Source: an uncultured Rhodospirillales bacterium (GTDB lineage Bacteria > Pseudomonadota > Alphaproteobacteria > Reyranellales > Reyranellaceae). From it: 39,732 nucleotides of DNA. Of this stretch, positions 33,423-39,732 are shown piece after piece. Location of the stretch: positions 57,150 to 96,881 of the forward strand of contig CADECW010000010.1 in the NCBI GenBank assembly GCA_902825855.1. The letters run 5' to 3'. The notes beneath the pieces were generated by a model. The model did no database searches. It was given only the letters and a program-made list of their open reading frames with translations, and was not told where the DNA came from. Made by a program: the position numbers and the translations under genes. Numbering within the stretch: the first letter of the stretch is position 1; every line of letters starts with the position of its first letter.

Positions 33423-33971
33423 ATGGATAAAGCCCAATTCCAAGCAGAGCTGCGTCGCGATGGCTACCGGGTGGTGAACACCAGCGTTAAGCCGAACCTG
33501 GTCGCCGCCAATCACTGCCATGACTTCGACGCCAAGGCGTTGGTCCTGGGCGGCGAAATTACCATCACCCGTGACAACGCCCCAGTCACCTTTCGTGCCG
33601 GTCAGTGCTTCGAAGTCCCGAAGGGCTGCATGCATGCCGAGCACGTCGGACGGGAAGGGGTCGCCTTGCTCTCCGGCCGCCGCCGCACCGGACCGCTGAC
33701 TCGCGAGGCGTTCGAGAGCGATCTGCGCCGGGAAGGGTTCGAGGTCGTGAATGGCGGCCAGAAGCCGTGCTTCTCCGAGGACCTGCACGCTCACGACTTC
33801 GACGCTCGGATCATGGTGCTGAGCGGCGAGATCACCATCGTCCGCGACAACAAGGCGGAAACGTTCCGAGCCGGCGACCACTGCGAGATCGCAGCGGGAT
33901 GCCAGCACACCGCTCAGGTTGGTTTGGAAGGCGTCGCATATATCGTCGGCAAAGCCTGTCGCCGGCCGTGA
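33423..33971 (+). CDS. Tandem-duplicated cupin protein
   Basis: This 182-residue protein is made of two clearly homologous cupin units (about 5-85 and 96-177). Each opens with an (F)xx(D/E)LRR(D/E)G(Y/F)xVVN block. Each then carries the metal motif HCHDFDA (unit 1) or HAHDFDA (unit 2), GEITI(T/V)RDN, TFRAG and a distal CMH/CQH. The distal motif in unit 1 has HAEHVG, while unit 2 has HTAQVG, so the ligand sets may differ. GGAGAG precedes the ATG. The divergent HTH-cupin regulator next to it suggests induction by a small molecule. It has no signal peptide. The function is not assignable; metal-dependent binding or oxidation are the usual options for bicupins. Confidence 0.75.
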   Translation: MDKAQFQAELRRDGYRVVNTSVKPNLVAANHCHDFDAKALVLGGEITITRDNAPVTFRAGQCFEVPKGCMHAEHVGREGVALLSGRRRTGPLTREAFESDLRREGFEVVNGGQKPCFSEDLHAHDFDARIMVLSGEITIVRDNKAETFRAGDHCEIAAGCQHTAQVGLEGVAYIVGKACRRP

Positions 33972-34352
33972 TCGACTGAACAGCGGCCACGTCGCGACCG
34001 TCGACGGCGGCGGCGCTCGGATTTGGTGCCGCCACGGGTCCGTCTTGAAGACGCGATCGAAATACACTGTGGTGTCGACGGCCTCGAGTTCTCCGTCGAC
34101 ATAGGACCGTCGCCTCCTCGTGGATCGGGCTGCTGGGTGTCGCATCGGTGCGCTGGAACTGAGCATGTTGCCGGGCTCTGCACCGCCGCGTTCCTTCTCT
34201 TCATTGCAAACGTGAACTGGCCTCCTCCTCAACCTTCGACTCCGAACCATGCAATTCTCGCGATGCGCACCACCCTCTGAAGGGGTAGCGCTGACTGCGA
34301 CAATCGCGGACATTCCTCGCCCGACATCAAACGCCGCGGGGAGGAAACGCGC
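33972..34352. other. Intergenic stretch without a supported gene
   Basis: These 381 bases lie between the tandem-cupin gene and the enolase-superfamily gene. No open frame on either strand shows a ribosome binding site or recognisable family. A minus-strand segment from about 34110 down to 34000 reads as a plausible peptide (YVDGELEAVDTTVYFDRVF) and might be a decayed gene remnant. The final bases contain GGGGAGGAAA, the ribosome binding site for the next gene at 34353. Confidence 0.35.
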
Positions 34353-35450
34353 ATGAAGATCGCGAGCTACGAGGCCAGCATCCTGCTTGTCCCCGAGGAC
34401 GATCCCCTGGCCAACATGCCGGAGGAAGCCGGCCGCAAGCGGCCCATCGTCACCGTGCGGCTGCGCACCGATTCCGGCATCGAAGGTATCGGCGTCACGC
34501 TCTACGGCGGCCGGCTGACGCGCAGCCTGCACACCGCCGTCGAGGATCTCGCGGCTGCGACCGTTGGCGAGGATCCGCAGCGCGTCGAGGCGATCATCGC
34601 CAAGCTGCGCGTCGGCGATCCCGGCGGCGGGCCGGGCGGCATCTTCACGCTGGCGTTGTCGGCCATCGACACCGCGCTGTGGGACATCAAGGGCAAGGCC
34701 CTCGACCAACCGCTCTGGAAGCTTTTGGGCGGCCATCGCGATCGTGTGCCGACCTATGCCTCGGGCTCGCTGCGCCGCGGGTTGACCGATGACCAGGCCC
34801 AGCGCGCCGCGCAGATCCTGCTGCAGAAGGGCTTCCGAGAGATGAAGACCCAGATGGCGCTGCCCGGCCATCCGACTCCGGCCGACGAAGTGCGTCGCGT
34901 GCGCGTCGTGCGCGAGGCGATCGGTCCCGACATCAAGCTGATGTGCGACATCAACCAGCGCTGGCGGCCCGAGCAGGCGATCCAGATCGGCCATCGCGTC
35001 GAGGAGGAAGGCATCGGCCTGTTCTGGCTCGAGGACGTCACGACCTTCGACGACTATCCCGGGCTCGCCCGCGTCACCGCCGCGCTCAAGACGCCGATCG
35101 CCGGCGGCGAGTATGTCTGGGGCATCGTGCCGTTCCGCCACATGATCGAAGCCCGCTCGGTCGACGTCGTCATGGTCGACCTGGCGCGGGTCGGCGGCGT
35201 CACACAATGGATGAAGGTCGCCGGCATGGCCGAGGCCTTCAACCTGCCGATCGTCAGCCACGTCATGCCCGAGATCCTGCTGCACATGGTGGCCGCCTGC
35301 CCCAACGGTTTGACCGTGGAATACATGCCGTGGATGCTGGCGCTCTACGAGGAGACGCCCGAGATCAAGGACGGCCACCTCGTCCTGCCGCAAAAACCTG
35401 GCCTTGGCTTGAAGTTCGACGAAAAGGCGATCAAGTCGTTTCGGGCGTGA
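34353..35450 (+). CDS. Mandelate racemase/muconate lactonizing-type enzyme (enolase superfamily)
   Basis: This 365-residue enzyme has an N-terminal capping domain (about 1-130) and a TIM-barrel (about 131-345) of the enolase superfamily. Mg ligands are D199 (CDINQRW), E227 (WLEDV) and E253 (GGEYVWG). A His at 303 (IVSHVMPE) lies at the expected general-base position of the mandelate racemase subgroup. The second-strand motif is K165-T-Q167 where K-x-K is more usual, so one of the two candidate bases is Gln. Members abstract a proton alpha to a carboxylate to racemise, cycloisomerise or dehydrate sugar acids and aromatics. GGGGAGG precedes the ATG. The substrate is not predictable. The next gene is on the same strand, about 300 bases on, after a repeat element. 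Confidence 0.85.
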   Translation: MKIASYEASILLVPEDDPLANMPEEAGRKRPIVTVRLRTDSGIEGIGVTLYGGRLTRSLHTAVEDLAAATVGEDPQRVEAIIAKLRVGDPGGGPGGIFTLALSAIDTALWDIKGKALDQPLWKLLGGHRDRVPTYASGSLRRGLTDDQAQRAAQILLQKGFREMKTQMALPGHPTPADEVRRVRVVREAIGPDIKLMCDINQRWRPEQAIQIGHRVEEEGIGLFWLEDVTTFDDYPGLARVTAALKTPIAGGEYVWGIVPFRHMIEARSVDVVMVDLARVGGVTQWMKVAGMAEAFNLPIVSHVMPEILLHMVAACPNGLTVEYMPWMLALYEETPEIKDGHLVLPQKPGLGLKFDEKAIKSFRA

Positions 35451-35467
35451 AGAGGGGGCTGGCCGGG

Positions 35468-35589
35468 CGTCATCCCGAGCGAAGCCGCCCGAAGGGTGGC
35501 GCAGTCGAGGGACCTCGTCTTGCCTGCGGAACGCCATGAAAAGGTCCCTTCGCTTCGCCTCGCTTCGCGAGGCTCCGGTCGGGATGACG
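35468..35589. repeat. Palindromic repeat element, copy upstream of the molybdenum hydroxylase operon
   Basis: This 122-bp element has perfect 11-bp terminal inverted arms, CGTCATCCCGA (35468-35478) and TCGGGATGACG (35579-35589). It also has an inner inverted pair, AGGGACCT (35508-35515) and AGGTCCCT (35542-35549). The same two half-units recur near 39.5 kb in a different order. It lies in the gap between the enolase-superfamily gene (ends 35450) and the FAD-subunit gene (starts 35745). The remaining bases to 35744 hold only the downstream leader and a GGGGAG ribosome binding site. Confidence 0.8.
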
Positions 35590-35744
35590 GAAAAGGGACT
35601 GACCGTCCGTGCGTGATGCGGAAGGAAACGTGTCAAGTGCCGTGCAAACAGGCCGATTCAGCCACGTCCGGCTTGCTATGCGGCTTGCAGTCCGCTCAGA
35701 TACGCCGCCTTCTACCGTAAGGGATTCAGGGGAGATGCCGCCGC

Positions 35745-36635
35745 ATGAGTGAAATCCAATATCAGTCTGCAAAATCCGTCAAAGAGGCGGTGAAGATGAT
35801 GCAGGCCGCCAAGGGCAAGGGCTACGTCCTGGCCGGAGGCACCGACCTTCTGGTCCAGATGAAGTCCGGCGCCCGCACCCCCGGGGTGATCGTCGACGTG
35901 AAGAAGATCCCCGAGATGGTGACCGTCGTCGAAAAGAACGGCGCCTTCACCATCGGCGCCGCGACACCGGCCGCCCAGCTGGGCGAGAACAAGAAGCTGC
36001 GCAAGGCCTGGCCCGGCGTTATCGAGGCCTGCAACCTGATCGGCTCGACTCAGGTCCAGGGCCGCGCCTCCGCCGGCGGCAATCTGTGCAACGCCTCGCC
36101 GGCCGCCGACAGCGTGCCGGCCTTGGTCGCGGCCGGCTGCATCGTCAACGTCGCCGGACCCACCGGCAAGCGCAAGGTCCCGGTCGAGGAGTTCTGCACC
36201 GGTCCCGGCAGGACCTCGCTCAAGCCCGGCGAGATCGTCGTCAGCCTCTCGCTGCCCAAGCGGCCGAAGAACTCTTCGGACGCCTACCTGCGGCTGATCC
36301 CGCGCACCGAGATGGACATCGCCGTCGTCGGCGTCGGCGTCTCGCTCACCATGAAGGGCGACACCGTCACCGATGCGCGCGTCGGCCTCGGCGCCGTCGC
36401 GCCCACCGTGCTGCTGGTCGACAAGGCAGCCCAGGCGCTGATCGGCTCCAAGCTCGACGACGCGGCGCTCGACGCGGCGGCGGCGGCGTGCTCGGAGGCC
36501 TGCAAGCCGATCGACGACAAGCGCGGCACCATCAAGTATCGCACCAAGATCGCCGGCGTGCTGCTCAAGCGTTCGGCCATGATCGCGCGCGATCGCATCA
36601 ACGGCATCGAACACCGCGGCCACCGTCCGGTCTAA
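35745..36635 (+). CDS. FAD-binding subunit of a xanthine-dehydrogenase-family hydroxylase (CoxM type)
   Basis: This 296-residue medium subunit passes electrons from the 2Fe-2S subunit to an acceptor through FAD. It shows the PCMH-like AGGTDLLVQMK motif (about 30-40), TIGAATPAAQL (about 68-78), and the FAD-contact block ASAGGNLCNASPAADSVPAL (about 108-127). The C-terminal domain follows the CO_deh_flav_C pattern. GGGGAG lies about 10 bases before the ATG. It is the first gene of an M-S-L ordered operon, with the 2Fe-2S gene starting 17 bases after its stop. Together the three genes form one molybdenum hydroxylase. Confidence 0.9.
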   Translation: MSEIQYQSAKSVKEAVKMMQAAKGKGYVLAGGTDLLVQMKSGARTPGVIVDVKKIPEMVTVVEKNGAFTIGAATPAAQLGENKKLRKAWPGVIEACNLIGSTQVQGRASAGGNLCNASPAADSVPALVAAGCIVNVAGPTGKRKVPVEEFCTGPGRTSLKPGEIVVSLSLPKRPKNSSDAYLRLIPRTEMDIAVVGVGVSLTMKGDTVTDARVGLGAVAPTVLLVDKAAQALIGSKLDDAALDAAAAACSEACKPIDDKRGTIKYRTKIAGVLLKRSAMIARDRINGIEHRGHRPV

Positions 36636-36652
36636 AGGGAATTTCAACCACC

Positions 36653-37135
36653 ATGGCAAAGATCCACGTCAACACCACCATCAACGGCGCGCCGACCGAG
36701 TTCCTGTGCGACGCCAACCAGACCCTGCTCGATGTCCTGCGCGACAACCTCGGGCTGACCGGCAGCAAGGAGGGCTGCGGCTCCGGCGATTGCGGCGCCT
36801 GCAGCGTCACCGTCAACGGCCGCCTGGTCTGCTCCTGCCTGGTGCTCGCGCCCGAGGCCGACGGCATGAAGATCGAGACGATCGAAGGCATGGCCGAGGG
36901 CGACAAGCTGCACCCGCTGCAGAAGAAGTTCGTCGAGATGGCCGCCCTCCAGTGCGGCATCTGCACGCCGGGCTTCCTGATCGCCTCGAAGTCGCTGCTC
37001 GAGAAGTATCCCAACCCGACCGAGGACGAGGTCCGCTACTGGCTGGCGGGCAACCTCTGCCGCTGCACGGGTTACGACAAGATCGTCACCGCGGTCCTCG
37101 AAGTGGCCGCCGAAATGAGGGAGGGAGCCCGATGA
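36653..37135 (+). CDS. 2Fe-2S subunit of the molybdenum hydroxylase (CoxS type)
   Basis: This 160-residue small subunit has two 2Fe-2S clusters. The N-terminal plant-ferredoxin-like cluster is ligated by C42, C47, C50 and C62 (EGCGSGDCGACSV...CSC). The C-terminal helical cluster is ligated by C101, C104, C136 and C138 (QCGICTPGF...NLCRCTGY). The fingerprint and length are standard for XDH-family small subunits. AAGGGA is about 11 bases upstream of the ATG. The stop overlaps the ATG of the large subunit by 4 bases (ATGA). It relays electrons from the molybdenum centre to the FAD subunit. Confidence 0.94.
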   Translation: MAKIHVNTTINGAPTEFLCDANQTLLDVLRDNLGLTGSKEGCGSGDCGACSVTVNGRLVCSCLVLAPEADGMKIETIEGMAEGDKLHPLQKKFVEMAALQCGICTPGFLIASKSLLEKYPNPTEDEVRYWLAGNLCRCTGYDKIVTAVLEVAAEMREGAR

Positions 37136-39438
37136 GCAACCAGGAGCATCGGCCGAACACCGAAGGCAAGTACAAGTGGATCGGCACGCGGCCCGATCGT
37201 CCGGACGGCGCCGACAAGGTGACCGGGCGCGCCCGCTTCGGCGCCGACTTCAGCCTGCCCGGCCAGCTGATCGGCAAGGTGCTGCGCTCGCCGCACGCCC
37301 ATGCCGAGATCAAGTCGATCGACACCTCGAAGGCCATGGCCCTGAACGGCGTCAAGGCGATCATCACTGCCCAGGACTTCCCCGACCAGCCCAACCTCAT
37401 CGTGCCGACCGGCGAGATGCAGGTGAACATGCGCGACATCACGCGCAACATCATGGCGCGCGAGAAGGCGCTCTATGAGGGCCATCCCGTCGCCGCCGTC
37501 GCCGCGGTGTCGGAGGCGGTCGCCAAGCAGGCGCTCGCTCTGATCAAGGTCGACTACAAGGTGCTGCCGCACGTCATCGACGTCGCCGAGGCGATGAAGC
37601 CCGACGCGCCGATCCTGCACGATCACCTGCTCACCGAGGGCGCCAATCCGCCGGCCACCAAGCCGTCGAACATCGCCAAGCGCATCGAGTTCAAGAAGGG
37701 CGACGCCAAGGCGGGATTCGCGCAGGCCGAGGTGGTGATCGAGAAGGACTACACCACGCAGGCCGTGCACCAGGGCTACATCGAGCCGCACGCCACGCTG
37801 GCGTCGGCCGCCGAGGACGGCCAGGTCCAGGTCTGGTCGACGACGCAGGGCCATTTCCAGGTTCGCGGCTTCTGCAGCCGCCTGCTCGGCATCGATACAT
37901 CGCAGATCCGCGTGACGCCGACCGAGATCGGCGGCGGCTTCGGCGGCAAGACCGTGGTCTATCTCGAGCCATTGGCCATCCGGCTCAGCCAGAAGTCGGG
38001 CAAGCCGGTGAAGATGACGATGGCGCGCGATGACGTGTTCCGCGCTTCCGGCCCTGCGCCGGGCGGCAACGTCAAGGTCAAGATCGGCGCCACCAGGGAG
38101 GGCCGCATCGTCGCCGCCGAATGCATCGTCCAGATGCAGGCGGGTGCCTTCCCGGGCTCGCCGGTCGGGCCGGCCTGCATGTGCAGCTTCGCCTGCTACG
38201 ACATCGAGAACGTCTACATCGAGGGCTTCGATGTCGTCAGCAACCGGCCCAAGGTCGCCGCATATCGCGCGCCCGGCGCGCCGATATCGGCGTGGGCCGT
38301 TGAGTCCACGATGGATGTCCTGGCGCAGCTGTTGGACATGGATCCGATCGACCTGCGCCTGAAGAACGCCGCCAAGGCCGGCACCAAGACGGCCTATGGC
38401 GTCACCTTCAACACCATCGGCATGGTCGAGACCCTGCAGGCGGTGAAGGACTCCGAGCACTACAAGTCACCGGTCAAGCCGGGCTGGGGCCGCGGCGTCG
38501 CCGCCGGCTTCTGGTTCAACATCGGCGCCGATTCGAGCGCCGCCAGCCACGTCGGCGAGGACGGCTCGGTGACGGTGATCTCGGGCAATCCCGACATCGG
38601 CGGCAGCCGCGCCTCGCTCGCCCTGATGGCGGCCGAGGAACTCGGCGTCGACTACAACAAGGTGCGGCCGGTGATCGCCGATACGGCGTCGATCGGCTTC
38701 AACTTCGTGACCGGCGGCAGCCGCGTCACCTTCGCCACCGGCCTCGCCGTGGTGAACTCGGTGCGCGACCTGATCCGCGAGCTGAAGGTGCGCGCCGCCA
38801 AGATCTGGAAGGTCGATCCGGAAGGCGTGATCTGGGAGAACGGCATGGCGAAGCCGGCCGGCGCCAACGTCGGCACCTTCGAGCCGCTCAGCATCGCCGA
38901 TCTCGCCGCCCAGGCGGGACGGACCGGCGGGCCGATCAACGGTCATGCCCAGCTCAACGTCACGGGCGCGGGCCCGGGCTTCGGCGTGCACTGCGTCGAT
39001 CTCAAGGTCGACGAAGACACCGGCTGCGTCACCGTCGGCCGCTACACCGCGGCGCAGGATGTCGGTACGGCGATCCATCCGTCGTACGTCGAGGGCCAGC
39101 TCCAGGGCGGCGCCGTGCAGGGCGTCGGCTGGGCGCTGAACGAGGAGTACATCTACGACGCCAAGGGCAAGCTCGAGAATCCGGGCTTCCTCGACTACCG
39201 CATGCCGGTCGCCTCCGACCTGCCGAAGATCGAGACCATCCTCGTCGAGGTGCCCAATCCTCAGCACCCCTACGGCGTGCGCGGCGTCGGTGAAGTGCCT
39301 ATCGTCCCGCCCATCGCCGCGGTCGGCAACGCCGTCGCCCGCGCCACTGGCGTGCGCATGGTCGACCTGCCGATGTCCCCGCCACGCCTGTCGGCAGCGC
39401 TCGACGGCATCCGGCCAACCCGGATGGCAGCGGAGTAG
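37132..39438 (+). CDS. Molybdenum-binding large subunit of a xanthine-dehydrogenase-family hydroxylase
   Basis: This 768-residue catalytic subunit binds the molybdopterin-cytosine or -guanine dinucleotide cofactor and hydroxylates a substrate carbon with water. Motifs: TGRARFGADF near the N-terminus, the cofactor-binding GGGFGGK (267-273), the active-site loop A377-Y-R-A-P-G-A-P, and the catalytic glutamate E721 in GVRGVGEVPIVPP. The loop lacks the AYxCSFR sequence of true CO dehydrogenase, so an organic substrate (a heterocycle, an aldehyde or an aromatic acid derivative) is more likely. It overlaps the 2Fe-2S gene by 4 bases. No cofactor-maturation gene is in the window. It could act with the enolase-superfamily enzyme upstream in a catabolic route, but that is only suggested by proximity. 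Confidence 0.92.
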   Translation: MSNQEHRPNTEGKYKWIGTRPDRPDGADKVTGRARFGADFSLPGQLIGKVLRSPHAHAEIKSIDTSKAMALNGVKAIITAQDFPDQPNLIVPTGEMQVNMRDITRNIMAREKALYEGHPVAAVAAVSEAVAKQALALIKVDYKVLPHVIDVAEAMKPDAPILHDHLLTEGANPPATKPSNIAKRIEFKKGDAKAGFAQAEVVIEKDYTTQAVHQGYIEPHATLASAAEDGQVQVWSTTQGHFQVRGFCSRLLGIDTSQIRVTPTEIGGGFGGKTVVYLEPLAIRLSQKSGKPVKMTMARDDVFRASGPAPGGNVKVKIGATREGRIVAAECIVQMQAGAFPGSPVGPACMCSFACYDIENVYIEGFDVVSNRPKVAAYRAPGAPISAWAVESTMDVLAQLLDMDPIDLRLKNAAKAGTKTAYGVTFNTIGMVETLQAVKDSEHYKSPVKPGWGRGVAAGFWFNIGADSSAASHVGEDGSVTVISGNPDIGGSRASLALMAAEELGVDYNKVRPVIADTASIGFNFVTGGSRVTFATGLAVVNSVRDLIRELKVRAAKIWKVDPEGVIWENGMAKPAGANVGTFEPLSIADLAAQAGRTGGPINGHAQLNVTGAGPGFGVHCVDLKVDEDTGCVTVGRYTAAQDVGTAIHPSYVEGQLQGGAVQGVGWALNEEYIYDAKGKLENPGFLDYRMPVASDLPKIETILVEVPNPQHPYGVRGVGEVPIVPPIAAVGNAVARATGVRMVDLPMSPPRLSAALDGIRPTRMAAE

Positions 39439-39501
39439 GAAGACAGGCGGAGTAGGGAAGAGCGCCCGTTCGCTCCTCCCTGGCGGGCAGGGGTCGATGC
39501 G

Positions 39502-39732
39502 TCGACAGGAACAGGTCCCTCGGCTGCGCCGCCCTTCGGGCGGCTTCGCTCGGGATGACGGTGAAATTGCCTCCCGTCATCCCGACCGGAGCGCGAAGCG
39601 CGAAGCGGAGGGACCTTTTCTGTTGCTGCATCGACAAGAACAGGCCCCTCGACTGCGCCGCCTCGGGCGGCTTCGCTCGAGATGATGGTGAATTTGCCTC
39701 CCGTCATCCCGACCGGAGCGAAGCGCGAAGCG
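39502..39732. repeat. Two tandem copies of the palindromic repeat, second cut by the window end
   Basis: The region after the large-subunit gene (39439-39732) holds no gene. A first palindrome spans 39513-39616: outer arms AGGTCCCTC (39513-39521) and GAGGGACCT (39608-39616), inner arms CGGGATGACGG (39551-39561) and CCGTCATCCCG (39574-39584), around a 12-base loop. A second, diverged copy begins about 39631 (AGGCCCCTC) and repeats the loop at 39689. This gives a period of about 127-129 bases. The right half of the second copy is truncated by the end of the window. The half-units are the same as those at 35468-35589. Confidence 0.8.

Noticed and set aside
34000..34110. Minus-strand peptide fragment that looked gene-like (YVDGELEAVDTTVYFDRVF)
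   Set aside because: It lacks a start codon with ribosome binding site, runs straight into the antisense of the tandem cupin, and matches no family I know. It is at most a remnant.
33096..35636. An 846-codon open frame on the minus strand
   Set aside because: It spans the antisense of three unrelated plus-strand features (tandem cupin, intergenic gap, enolase-superfamily gene) and has low-complexity composition.
35745..39438. Aerobic CO dehydrogenase
   Set aside because: The AYxCSFR active-site loop is missing; the loop reads AYRAPGAP.
39502..39732. Possible CRISPR-like array
   Set aside because: Only two imperfect copies occur, they are self-complementary over about 100 bases, and there are no unique spacers of regular length and no cas genes.

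Overview
The window is GC-rich chromosomal DNA with dense, short-spaced genes from what looks like an alphaproteobacterium. A Rhodospirillales or Reyranella-like soil or freshwater lineage would fit, but this is an inference from gene content, not a phylogeny. The evidence is a complete hopanoid (hpn) locus, an EipB/DUF1849 envelope protein (a family typical of Alphaproteobacteria), a Bug-type solute receptor, several class III nucleotide cyclase domains, and a xanthine-dehydrogenase-type molybdenum hydroxylase. I saw no rRNA, tRNA, insertion sequence, prophage or CRISPR array.

Region 1 (1-2.3 kb) holds a 59-residue zinc-ribbon protein, an orphan Bug-type periplasmic receptor and a YfcE-like phosphodiesterase.

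Region 2 (2.4-22.1 kb) is the core: a hopanoid lipid supercluster. hpnM (MlaC/Ttg2D-like) and hpnN (RND/MMPL exporter) are convergent and should handle hopanoid traffic to the outer membrane. A tight seven-gene operon, hpnA-hpnB-hpnC-hpnD-hpnE-shc-hpnG, makes squalene from farnesyl diphosphate, cyclises it to hopene and processes the side chain. Every junction in this operon is a 1-4 nt stop/start overlap. hpnH (radical SAM adenosylhopane synthase) and ispH lie on the opposite strand. dxs diverges from ispH, so the first and last MEP-pathway enzymes sit beside their end product. An EipB envelope protein follows dxs by 2 nt. Embedded between hpnN and hpnA are two paralogous ferritin-like di-iron proteins separated by a membrane-anchored SGNH hydrolase-like protein. 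None belongs to the named hpn set. These are the best candidates in the window for undescribed hopanoid or membrane-lipid tailoring enzymes.

Region 3 (22.2-31 kb) mixes signalling and envelope functions. It has a single-chain tandem cyclase with a degenerate second domain, coupled to a 140-residue unknown protein. It also has a TPR protein overlapping a small two-helix membrane protein, a second SGNH protein with an FkbM methyltransferase, and a membrane-bound Cache-HAMP adenylate/guanylate cyclase linked to an ABC_sub_bind-type periplasmic protein.

Region 4 (30.9-39.7 kb) is catabolic or redox in character. It has a secreted cupin with a BBE-type FAD oxidoreductase, a HTH-cupin regulator divergent from a tandem-duplicated cupin protein, a mandelate racemase/muconate lactonizing-type enzyme, and a three-subunit molybdenum hydroxylase (FAD, 2Fe-2S and Mo subunits). 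The molybdenum hydroxylase operon is bracketed by members of a dispersed palindromic repeat family built from alternating half-units. The last copy runs off the end of the window.
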